From assembly GCA_023411395.1 (NCBI GenBank), contig JAEYOV010000071.1:62001-126000 (forward strand): 64,000 nt of DNA. The letters are read 5' to 3'. The notes beneath the pieces were generated by a model. The model did not search any database, was not told where the DNA came from, and saw only the letters and a program-made list of their open reading frames with translations. Each line of letters opens with the position of its first letter. Position 1 is the first letter of the stretch. Of this stretch, positions 36,713-44,631 are shown in pieces. Position numbers and translations under genes: made by a program. This DNA comes from Bacillota bacterium. Lineage in GTDB: Bacteria; Bacillota; Clostridia; Christensenellales; Aristaeellaceae.

Positions 36713-37588
36713 ATGGCAAACTATGTTGGCAGAAAAAAGTTCTCTGTCTCGGATATCTTGATCGGCATGATCATCGTACTGGCGGCCCTGTTTTGCCTGC
36801 TGCCGATCCTGTATGTGATCAGCGTATCCCTGACGGACCCTCAAGTATATATCCCCTTTGAATTCAGGCTTGTGCCCAAGCAGTTTTCCTTGAAGGCCTA
36901 TGCCGTGATCATGTCCACTCCCGATTTTTTGACGGCGCTGAAAAATACGCTGATCATTACGGTAGGCGGCACGGTGCTGGGCGTATTATCCACCTTTGGC
37001 TTTGCCTATGGCCTTACGAAGAAAGACCTTCCGCTGCGCAAGTTTTTCCTGGCCCTGGTGATCTTCGCACTGCTGTTTGACGTGGGGCTGATCCCCAACT
37101 TCCTGAATGTCAAGTCCCTGGGTTTGATCAATACCTACTGGGCGCTGATACTCACCGCGCTGCTTACAAGCTACAACGTTATCATTGCCAAGAGCTTCCT
37201 TCAGGGAATTCCCTATGAGCTGGAGGAGGCCGCAAAGATCGACGGGTGTTCCTACTTTGGCATCTACTTCCGCATCATCATGCCGCTGGCGACGGCGTCC
37301 ATTGCCACGCTCACGCTGTTCATCGCCGTGGACCAATGGAACATGTATACAAAGCCCCTGATGTACATGACGGATTATAAGATGCGCACCCTGCAGGTAT
37401 ACGTCAAAACGCTGCTGGTGGACGCATCCACCCTTGGTACGGGCGTAAGCGACGGCGACATGGTATTGCCGGGGGAAACGCTCCGTCTGGCCACCGTGGT
37501 ACTTTCCATGCTTCCAATCATGTGCGTTTACCCGTTCGTCCAGAGATACTTTGTAAAAGGGGTGATGATTGGTTCCGTCAAGGGATGA
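36713..37588 (+). CDS. ABC transporter permease, YtcP/LplC type
   Basis: This 291-residue second permease carries the EAA loop YELEEAAKIDGCSYFGIYFRI (near 165-185) and the N-terminal SVSDILIGMIIVLAALFCLLP helix. The C-terminus QRYFVKGVMIGSVKG is typical of the YtcP group. It pairs with the preceding permease and the following binding protein in one oligosaccharide importer. Confidence 0.93.
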   Translation: MANYVGRKKFSVSDILIGMIIVLAALFCLLPILYVISVSLTDPQVYIPFEFRLVPKQFSLKAYAVIMSTPDFLTALKNTLIITVGGTVLGVLSTFGFAYGLTKKDLPLRKFFLALVIFALLFDVGLIPNFLNVKSLGLINTYWALILTALLTSYNVIIAKSFLQGIPYELEEAAKIDGCSYFGIYFRIIMPLATASIATLTLFIAVDQWNMYTKPLMYMTDYKMRTLQVYVKTLLVDASTLGTGVSDGDMVLPGETLRLATVVLSMLPIMCVYPFVQRYFVKGVMIGSVKG

Positions 37589-37657
37589 TTTCCTCTGGAT
37601 GACCGGTGAATGCCCATGGCTTGAGATTAAACCAGAATAATGTAGGAGGGACGAAAC

Positions 37658-39169
37658 ATGCGTAAACTGTTGTCCATGATTCTCGCTATCCTCATGATCG
37701 CAGCGATGATGGCAACCACCGTTGCCGCCGCCGCGGAAGGCCAGGCACCGCTTTCGATGACGGCCATGCTCGTGCAATACAACCAGCCGCCGGATCCCAA
37801 CGGCATCTATTGGCAGGAGCTGCTCCGCGACAACAACCTGGAATACAACATTGAGTGGGTGCCCGAGTCCGCTTATGCCGACAAGTGCGCCCTGGTGCTG
37901 GCTACAGGCGAACTGCCGGACGTGATCCAATTGACATCCTCCACGGACGCCATCGTTGTGAATGCCGCCAACAACGGCCTGTTCAAGGACCTGACACCGT
38001 TCATCGAGTCCGGCAAGTATGAGAACCTGAGCAAGATCAGCGCTTCCGCCTGGATGAACTCCAAAATCAACGGCCGCAACTACATCATCCCCCGCTCCCG
38101 CGGCCAGTACAACACCGCCTTGTTCGTCCGCGGCGACCTTTTAGACAAGCTGGGCATGGAGCCCCCCACCACCATTGAGGAGCTGACCGCTTACTTCAGG
38201 GGCATCAAGGAACTGGATCCCAACATGATCCCCCTGCCCATGGAAGTCAACACCATTATGGACTTTGCGGCGGGCGCCTTTGGCGACGGCCAGATCGTGC
38301 CTGTCTACACCGCCGACGGCGAAGGCATTGTGTATGAGCGCCTGACCGAGGCCTATGCCCTGGGCGTGGAATGGCTGCAGGGCCTGTACAAGGATGGCAT
38401 CCTGGCCCAGGAATTCGCTCTGTACAAGACCGACAAGAACCAGGATGTGGTTCTGGCCGGCATCGGCGGCGCGCGGCATCAAAACTTGTGGCATAGGTAC
38501 CGCCTGTCCACCGAACTGCAAAAGGTCGTTCCCGACGGTTACTTCACCCCCTTGTTCTACATGACCGGCGACAAGGGCACCACGGTGCAGTACGATATCG
38601 GCTACTATGGCGGCCATGCCATCAGCGCCAGCGTACCTGATGAAAAGGTGGAAAGGATCCTGGAGTTCTTCAACAAGACCTCCAATCCCGATACTTACGA
38701 CTACTATCATTATGGACCCGAAGGCGTCTACTGGAACATGGTGGACGGTTTCCCGGTCCTGACCGAAGTGGGCAAGAAGGATGTTACCAACTCATTCTTT
38801 GGCCCCGTCGTGGAAGCTACTGCCCTGTATTCCAAGGTGGACAGCCCGCTGGCGGATGCCGCCTACAATCTGGAGACCCGCGAGATGGGCAAGGTCATCG
38901 ACAAGGTTGCCGCGGATATGGGCCATGCCCCGTTCCACTTCTTCGCCATTATCCAGTCTCCCTCCTGGAGCGAGTACTGGGCCATGGCCAAGGGCGACTT
39001 TGAGTCCTACGTGGCCGATACAATCACAGGCAAGCATACCATAGACGAGTTCCGTGCCTATCAGGCTCAGATTGCATCCGAAGCCCAGGTGCAGGATGCC
39101 TTCAAGGAATTCAAGGCTAGCTATGATGCCTTCGGTCTGGCCAACTGGACCGCGCCTGTGATGGAGTAA
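37658..39169 (+). CDS. ABC transporter extracellular solute-binding protein (family 1-like)
   Basis: This 503-residue binding protein is the LplA/YtcQ-like partner of the two permeases. It begins with a signal peptide (MRKLLSMILAILMIAAMM, cleavage near AAAAEG); there is no lipobox cysteine, unlike many Gram-positive relatives, so it may be released or held otherwise. Family features are ATGELPDVIQL, LFVRGDLLDKLGMEPPTTIEE and YDYYHYGPEGVYWNMVDG (near 348-365). A tight GGAGGG site precedes the ATG, suggesting strong expression, and a stable hairpin follows the stop. Confidence 0.9.
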   Translation: MRKLLSMILAILMIAAMMATTVAAAAEGQAPLSMTAMLVQYNQPPDPNGIYWQELLRDNNLEYNIEWVPESAYADKCALVLATGELPDVIQLTSSTDAIVVNAANNGLFKDLTPFIESGKYENLSKISASAWMNSKINGRNYIIPRSRGQYNTALFVRGDLLDKLGMEPPTTIEELTAYFRGIKELDPNMIPLPMEVNTIMDFAAGAFGDGQIVPVYTADGEGIVYERLTEAYALGVEWLQGLYKDGILAQEFALYKTDKNQDVVLAGIGGARHQNLWHRYRLSTELQKVVPDGYFTPLFYMTGDKGTTVQYDIGYYGGHAISASVPDEKVERILEFFNKTSNPDTYDYYHYGPEGVYWNMVDGFPVLTEVGKKDVTNSFFGPVVEATALYSKVDSPLADAAYNLETREMGKVIDKVAADMGHAPFHFFAIIQSPSWSEYWAMAKGDFESYVADTITGKHTIDEFRAYQAQIASEAQVQDAFKEFKASYDAFGLANWTAPVME

Positions 39170-39541
39170 TATTTCGCGAAAGTGGCCTTGCCACTTTCGC
39201 GATCTTCACACTTTTCGCCTATTGGCTACGCCAATGGTCGGCGAAAAGAAAGCTTGCTCCGCAAGCGCCCCGCCCGCCCGGCAAAGCCGGGCGAGACGAT
39301 TGCAAATGAAGGGGCTCTGCTCCATCTGGCTCAATCGGCGCACTGCTCACTGCCGTTCGCATTGCTTGTTTCGCCAGCCTCCTCCGCCTCGCTTTATCCG
39401 CCACAGGCGGCGCTTCGGCTGCGGAGCCTTCATTGCATCCCCGTAAGTTTGTTCTCTTTTGTTAATGGTTGGGGGAGGCTGGGCTTCGTCCGCTTCCCCC
39501 TTTCCTGTCCCATGCAAAATATGCTAAGCGAGGGATACATT
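39170..39541. repeat. Multi-hairpin intergenic repeat, copy in minus orientation, inside the operon
   Basis: A 12-bp stem TCGCGAAAGTGG/CCACTTTCGCGA (39174-39202) follows the binding-protein stop by five bases. Then come CTTTTCGCC/GGCGAAAAG (39211-39248) enclosing ATTGGC/GCCAAT, CGCCCGGC/GCCGGGCG (39275-39293), CAAATGAAGGGG (near 39303-39314) and CCACAGGCGGCGCTTCGGCTG (near 39401-39421), ending CCTTCATTGCATCCCCG (near 39427-39445). Read on the minus strand, the modules are in the same order as the copy at 14281-14453, with about 110 extra bases in the middle. No coding sequence is supported here. The hairpins probably tune expression of the binding protein versus downstream enzymes. Confidence 0.65.
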
Positions 39542-40849
39542 ATGTTCATCAAGGAAGTTGCCGCCAGCCTGTACGCCTGGGATCTGGCTGACGAGGGCAT
39601 CGAGACCATTGCCGACAATCTTCAGGAGCACAGCAATGTCAACTGTATGTATCTGGTAGGCGTCATGCATTATGAAAAGCGCCCGCTGACCAGCTTATTT
39701 TATACACACAACAGCGTGCGCAAGTTTTATCTGCCTGAAAACAGCCGCGCCTATTATCCCATGGATATGAAAAGCTTCAAGGATACGAAGCTCAAGCCCC
39801 GTTTTTCCGAGCGCGAATTCCTCAAAGGCACGGACTGGCTGGAGGTGCTGACCAAGGAAGCCCGCAGGCGCGGCATGAAGACCGGTATTGAGCTTTCCCA
39901 CACACTGTATGACACCAACATCGCCTATGAGGAGCATCCCGACGTCCTCCAGCGCGACGTAAACGGCCAAATCATTCAGGGAACGCAGGGTCTCCTTTGC
40001 CCCAACAATCCCGACGTGCACGAGTTCCAGCGGGCCATGTTCTTCGACTCGGTAAAGAACCATGACGTGGACCTGATCCAGACCTGTCTATTGACCTTCG
40101 GCGGCGAGCGCAAGGTGCAGGCGCCGTGGTTCTTTAATACCTGGATGGATGTGAACAACGCCAATCTTTCAAGCCTCCTCGGTCTTGCGGACGGCGGCTG
40201 CTTCTGTGAGCACTGCATGGCGAAGGCGAAAAAGTGGGGCTATGACTGGGAACTGATCCTGCGAGACATGAAAAAGCTGTACGCCATTGCCCACGCCACG
40301 CCCTACAAGTTCCAAACCAGCCTGATGGAGAACAACCTCACCCTGGGCAGCAACCTCACCGAGAGCATGCTCTTGATCGAATATCCCGGCTTGATGGAGT
40401 TCATCAGGTTCCGCATCCAAAGCGTGACGGAATTGTTCAAAGACATTTATGTCAGCGTCCACGAAGCAAAGCCCAATATCGACTTCCGCTACAACAACCA
40501 TGTCCGCTTCCCCGAGTATACGGGCATTTCCTTCAAGGATATCGCGCCTTATGTGGACTCCGTGCGCGAGTCGGATTACACCGAGCAGTACGGCGCGACG
40601 GATCATTTCATGTTCAAGCGCAACACGCTGCTAAAAATCCGCCGCGGCATCGGTTTTGATAAGGGCCTCATCTCCGCGCTGGCCACAAGGCCCAACTCCA
40701 CGCCGGAAATCCTGCGCGAATCCCTGCACATCCTGGCGGAAATGGGCTTGGACGGTATCTCCCTGGGCCATTACGACGGGGCGCATATCGAACATTTGGA
40801 CGCGATCAGGCAGGGCATGGCTGAGGCCAACATCACCATCATCAAGTAG
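39542..40849 (+). CDS. Putative TIM-barrel glycoside hydrolase-like protein with CxCxxC motif (copy B)
   Basis: This 435-residue protein is homologous to the one at 33016-34380: shared blocks include DEGIxxIxDNLQ, MHxEKRPL, VDLIQTC, GGCFCEHC (near 219) and DIAPYVDSVRESDYTEQYG. It has no signal peptide and should be cytoplasmic. The conserved acidic and aromatic residues along barrel strands suggest a glycoside- or sugar-acid-processing enzyme, but the family is uncharacterised as far as I can tell. The frame extends upstream through the repeat, but GAGGG seven bases before the ATG at 39542 and alignment with copy A set the start. It begins a second enzyme block: this gene, larA-like, flavoprotein, enolase-family. 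Confidence 0.7.
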   Translation: MFIKEVAASLYAWDLADEGIETIADNLQEHSNVNCMYLVGVMHYEKRPLTSLFYTHNSVRKFYLPENSRAYYPMDMKSFKDTKLKPRFSEREFLKGTDWLEVLTKEARRRGMKTGIELSHTLYDTNIAYEEHPDVLQRDVNGQIIQGTQGLLCPNNPDVHEFQRAMFFDSVKNHDVDLIQTCLLTFGGERKVQAPWFFNTWMDVNNANLSSLLGLADGGCFCEHCMAKAKKWGYDWELILRDMKKLYAIAHATPYKFQTSLMENNLTLGSNLTESMLLIEYPGLMEFIRFRIQSVTELFKDIYVSVHEAKPNIDFRYNNHVRFPEYTGISFKDIAPYVDSVRESDYTEQYGATDHFMFKRNTLLKIRRGIGFDKGLISALATRPNSTPEILRESLHILAEMGLDGISLGHYDGAHIEHLDAIRQGMAEANITIIK

Positions 40850-40871
40850 GACATGAAGAAGGAGTGCCTGT

Positions 40872-42182
40872 ATGGAGATTCAATTGGCGGGTGATTTGAT
40901 CCGCATCGCGGACAGCGCTGTGGTGGGGCTGCCTCCTGCCGCCCCGGCTCCGAAGCCCTTTGCCGATGTTGTGTGCGACGCGATGGACCATCCCCTTGAT
41001 GTAAAGCCGCTTGCCCAGTGGGACTTGCATGGCAGGCAGGTGGCCATCCTGGTGGATGATTGGGGCCGGCCTACGCCTTGCGGCGAGTTTCTGCCGGATG
41101 TGCTCAAAAGGATGAACGAGGCCGGTGCGCCGGATGAAAACATCACCATCATCACGGCCAGCGGCATGCATGATCCCATGGATGACGAGCACATGATCAA
41201 AAAGGTGGGCAGGGAAGCCTTCACCCGCGTGCGCTGCGTTTCCCACGATGGCGGAAATGGTCACATGCTGGCATTCTGCGGCATCACGGACCTGGGCTCG
41301 CCCGTGTGGGTGAACAAATATGTCGCCCAGGCAGATTTCAAAATTGCCCTGGGTCGCATCTATCCCCATAGCAACTACGGCTATGAGGGCGGATACAAGA
41401 TGATCGTGCCTGGTGTATCCTCTTTTGAAACAATCCTCCGCGACCACTCCCTGAACTATTCGCCGTTTTCCGATTACGGCATCGTGCGCAACAATCCCAG
41501 CCGGGCGGAGGCGGATGAAATCGGCCGCCTGGTGGGACTGGACTTTGTCGTAAATTTTGTGATGGATTACAACCAGAAACCCATCAAAGCATTCGGCGGC
41601 ACGGCGGAAAAAGTATTCCCCGCGGGCGTGAATTTCGGCCAGCATAACGTGTGGGCGGCCACCACGGGCGGCAAGCCTGCCGACATCACCATCCTGTGCC
41701 ACAGGGAAATGGGGGATCTGTCCCTTTCCAACAACCCCAATTACTACATCGGCCTGGCCATGTCGGTAACCAGGCCCGACGGCATCGTGATTTCCACCAT
41801 GGAATACGCACCGCAGAAGAAAACGGTTCTGCAGGGCTACGACCTGGACGAGATGCCCTTTGGGGAACTGGTGAGGCTGCACGAAAAGCGGGATTGGAAC
41901 ATGAATCCCCGTGAAATCCAGCATGTGATCAAGGCGCTGAGGGGCGCGTTCTACCGCAGGCGCGAGTTCGAGTACCGGCCGCAAAAGCTGTTCCTGGTCT
42001 CACAAGATTATCCCAAAAACCTGCTGGAAAAGTGGAACGCGGAGCAGTTTCCCACATTGCAGGCGGCATACGACGCGGCAGCGGCCCGCAAAAAAGATCC
42101 CTTCGTGTTCGTGCTGCCCGACGCGAAGAACACGCTTCCCCTTGTCCATTACGACTTTGAGGATGAAATGAGCAAGCCATGA
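40872..42182 (+). CDS. LarA-like nickel-pincer racemase/epimerase family protein
   Basis: This 436-residue protein matches the lactate racemase LarA superfamily, which epimerises or otherwise rearranges 2-hydroxyacids by hydride transfer on a nickel-pincer nucleotide. The N-terminal domain has VDDWGRPTP, the ITASGMHDPMDDEH box with the catalytic His (near 99), and GRIYPHSNYGYEGGYKMIVPG (near 157-177) with the second His and the cofactor-linked Lys. No larB, larC or larE cofactor genes are in the window. Placed between a putative glycoside-cleaving enzyme and a sugar-acid enolase-family enzyme, a sugar-acid (aldonate or similar) epimerase role is plausible. An AAGGAG site precedes the ATG; the stop overlaps the next gene's start. 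Confidence 0.85.
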   Translation: MEIQLAGDLIRIADSAVVGLPPAAPAPKPFADVVCDAMDHPLDVKPLAQWDLHGRQVAILVDDWGRPTPCGEFLPDVLKRMNEAGAPDENITIITASGMHDPMDDEHMIKKVGREAFTRVRCVSHDGGNGHMLAFCGITDLGSPVWVNKYVAQADFKIALGRIYPHSNYGYEGGYKMIVPGVSSFETILRDHSLNYSPFSDYGIVRNNPSRAEADEIGRLVGLDFVVNFVMDYNQKPIKAFGGTAEKVFPAGVNFGQHNVWAATTGGKPADITILCHREMGDLSLSNNPNYYIGLAMSVTRPDGIVISTMEYAPQKKTVLQGYDLDEMPFGELVRLHEKRDWNMNPREIQHVIKALRGAFYRRREFEYRPQKLFLVSQDYPKNLLEKWNAEQFPTLQAAYDAAAARKKDPFVFVLPDAKNTLPLVHYDFEDEMSKP

Positions 42183-43441
42183 TGAACACGTATCGGGAGC
42201 CGGCAAGAGATATTCCGGTGTATGCAAGCTATGATGCCGTCGTGGTGGGCGGAGGCTGCGCGGGCTTTGCCGCGGCGGTCGCCGCCGCCAGAAACGGCGC
42301 GAAAACCATCATCCTGGAGCGTTTTCCCTACTTTGGCGGCACGGCGACGGCGTCGCTGATGGCCAACATCGTGGGCACCCGCAACCAGGTGGAGCCCAAT
42401 AACCTGCAGGTGTGCAAGGGGATCGGCGAGGAGCTGATCCTGAACATGCTCTCGCAGGGCGGCGCGTCCGTCACCAAGAACGCGTACAAATCCAGGGAAC
42501 GCAGCAATACAAAAGGCGATTTGTCCTACAGCTACGCCTTTGATACGGAAATCTTCAAAAAAATGACGCTGGAGATGGCGGTGGAAGCAGGGTGCGACAT
42601 CCTGTTCCACGTTTACTTTTCCGATGTCATCCTGGAAAACGGCACGGTGAAGGGCGTCATCATCGAAAGCAAGTCGGGCCGGCTGGCCATCCTGGGCAGG
42701 GTCATCATTGATGCCACCGGCGACGGGGATGTAGCCGCGCGGGCGGGCGTGCCCTACTGGCAGACGAAGCATGATGAAAGCAGCCGGCTGAATGACGCGC
42801 TGATGTACAAGGTGACCGGGTTTGATGAAAACATCTCTGTGGAAAGCTGCGTATTTGGAAGCTCCATGATCCTCTGGGGTCCCAGCCCCGGTCCTCACAA
42901 CGGTGTGGATGTGAAAGAACTGACCGATATGGAGATCAAGGTGCGCACGGAGGTATTTTCACATCTGGACAAGCTCAAGCAGACGCATCCCGACCTGAAA
43001 AATGCCCGCGTTTCCGATACCGGTTCCTTGCTTGGCATCCGGCAGACCCGTTTTATCGAGGGCGAGTATCAGATCACGGGGGAAGATGTGCTCACCGGCG
43101 CGCGGTTTGATGATGTCATCGCCTTGGCGTCCAACCCCGTCATCCACTATTATGGCTACCGGCGCTTCCTTGAACATGAGGGCTATGACATTCCCTACCG
43201 CTGCCTGGTGCCCAAATCGGTGAACGGTTTGCTTGTGGCGGGGCGCTGCATGTCCAGTGATCAAATCGCCTTTGAGTCGTGGCGGGCCATGGCCCATGTG
43301 CTTTGCATCGGCGAAGGCGCGGGCGTGGCGGCGGCATTGTCTGTGAAGCAGGGAGTTATGCCGCGGAACGTTAATATCAAGGCGGTGCAGGAGCAATTGA
43401 TCGCCCAGGGCGCGGAAATCGGCCAGGGCCGGACGATGTGA
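42179..43441 (+). CDS. FAD-dependent oxidoreductase (FAD_oxidored family), copy B
   Basis: This 420-residue flavoprotein has VVVGGGCAGFAAAVAAARNG (near 21-40), ERFPYFGGTAT, IDATGDGDVAARAGVPYWQ (near 178-196), GIRQTRFIEGEYQITGEDVL (near 284-303) and NGLLVAGRCMSSD (near 348). It belongs to the same group as the protein at 34386-35708. The ATG overlaps the larA-like stop by four bases (ATGA), so the two are coupled. It is likely to oxidise or reduce a sugar-derived alcohol or double bond; the electron partner is not evident here. Confidence 0.85.
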   Translation: MMNTYREPARDIPVYASYDAVVVGGGCAGFAAAVAAARNGAKTIILERFPYFGGTATASLMANIVGTRNQVEPNNLQVCKGIGEELILNMLSQGGASVTKNAYKSRERSNTKGDLSYSYAFDTEIFKKMTLEMAVEAGCDILFHVYFSDVILENGTVKGVIIESKSGRLAILGRVIIDATGDGDVAARAGVPYWQTKHDESSRLNDALMYKVTGFDENISVESCVFGSSMILWGPSPGPHNGVDVKELTDMEIKVRTEVFSHLDKLKQTHPDLKNARVSDTGSLLGIRQTRFIEGEYQITGEDVLTGARFDDVIALASNPVIHYYGYRRFLEHEGYDIPYRCLVPKSVNGLLVAGRCMSSDQIAFESWRAMAHVLCIGEGAGVAAALSVKQGVMPRNVNIKAVQEQLIAQGAEIGQGRTM

Positions 43442-43458
43442 AATCAAATGAGGCAGTT

Positions 43459-44562
43459 ATGAAAATTACAAAAATCGAAACCTTCCATACCCAAAATCTT
43501 TGTGTTGTGCGTGTAACGGCGGAGGACGGCGCGGTCGGCTGGGGGCAGACCGCCCACAACTTCACCGATATCACCTGCGGCATCGTGCACCGCATGCTGG
43601 CAAAAAAAGTGCTGGGCATGGACTGCGAGGCCATTGAGGCTATCAACGACCTGTGCATTGAATCCACCTACAAGTTTTACGGCTCCTTCATCAACCGGGC
43701 GGCGGCGGGCATCGATACCGCGCTGTGGGACATGAAGGCCAGGCGCGCGGGCAAAAGTGTGGCGCAATTATTGGGTGCAACGCGCCCGAAGGTGGACATA
43801 TATGCATCCAGCATGGATAAAACCATCACGCCACAACAGGAAGCCGACCGCATGAAGCGGCTGAAGGAGGATAAGGGGTTCCGGGCCTTTAAGCTGCACA
43901 TTGGCAGCGGCATCGGCAAGGACGGAGATATGTACCCCGGCCGCACGGAAGAAGTCGTCCGTTTGGTGCGCAAGGCGATTGGTGATGACACGGAACTGTA
44001 TGTTGATCCCAACGGAGCGTACACGGTGGAGCGCGCCATCGAACTGGCCAGGTATTTCAAGGAATATAACGTAGGCTACTTTGAGGAGCCCTGCCCCTTT
44101 TGGGAGTTCGAAAAAAGTGCGGCTGTAGCCAGGGCTATCGTTATCCCGGTGGCCGGCGGCGAACAGGATTTCTGCCTGGCCCAGTGGCAGAGGATCATCG
44201 ATGCGAAGGCTGTGGCCATTGCCCAGCCGGATATTTGCTATATCGGCGGGCTGACCAGGGCTCTGCGTGTGTCGGAGATGACGAAAAAGGCGAATTTGCT
44301 CTGTACGCCCCACAACGGTACTTTCAACATGCTGCAGGTGTTCAGCATCCACTTCAACGCGGCGATAGGAAACCCGCATCCGTTCATGGAGTTCTCCATC
44401 GACCAGAACCATCTGGACCCCTGGACGAAGGACTTCTTCTATCCGCAAGTGAAGATTGTGGACGGGAAGGTGGATGTGCCTCAGGAACCGGGATGGGGGA
44501 TTCACATAAGTTCGCCTTGGCTGGAGAAGTCGGCGTACACGTGCAGCGAACGGAACGGATGA
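43459..44562 (+). CDS. Enolase-superfamily (mandelate racemase-type) dehydratase or racemase
   Basis: This protein of about 367 residues has the capping domain (ITKIETFHTQNLCVVRV...GWGQ) and a modified TIM barrel. Metal ligands appear as Asp in VDPNGAY (near 184), Glu in FEEP (near 209) and Glu in AGGEQDF (near 235). The general-base His is in CTPHNGT (near 284) with Asp in AQPDICYIGG. The opposite base motif reads KLH (near 145) where mandelate racemase has KxK, so the mechanism may be His-Asp driven syn or anti dehydration. Relatives dehydrate aldonates. The ATG at 43459 follows GAGG; an in-frame GTG at 43438 overlapping the previous stop is the alternative. Last gene of the operon. Confidence 0.86.
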   Translation: MKITKIETFHTQNLCVVRVTAEDGAVGWGQTAHNFTDITCGIVHRMLAKKVLGMDCEAIEAINDLCIESTYKFYGSFINRAAAGIDTALWDMKARRAGKSVAQLLGATRPKVDIYASSMDKTITPQQEADRMKRLKEDKGFRAFKLHIGSGIGKDGDMYPGRTEEVVRLVRKAIGDDTELYVDPNGAYTVERAIELARYFKEYNVGYFEEPCPFWEFEKSAAVARAIVIPVAGGEQDFCLAQWQRIIDAKAVAIAQPDICYIGGLTRALRVSEMTKKANLLCTPHNGTFNMLQVFSIHFNAAIGNPHPFMEFSIDQNHLDPWTKDFFYPQVKIVDGKVDVPQEPGWGIHISSPWLEKSAYTCSERNG

Positions 44563-44591
44563 CCTGCTATAAGCGGTATGGCTTATAAAAA

Positions 44592-44628
44592 TGATGGGCA
44601 CTGGGGAAAATCTCCAAGGCCCATTTGC
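44592..44628. terminator. Weak hairpin between convergent enolase-family and GH31 genes
   Basis: ATGGGC..TGGGGA pairs imperfectly with TCTCCA..GCCCAT, followed by TTGCTATTTACTT. It is placed between two convergent stops and may terminate both transcripts, though the T-tract is poor. Confidence 0.45.
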
Positions 44629-44631
44629 TAT

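Noticed and set aside
39182..39541. N-terminal 120-codon extension of the TIM-barrel protein at 39542
   Set aside because: The extension translates the repeat hairpins, has no counterpart in the homologue at 33016, and the ATG at 39542 has a good ribosome binding site.
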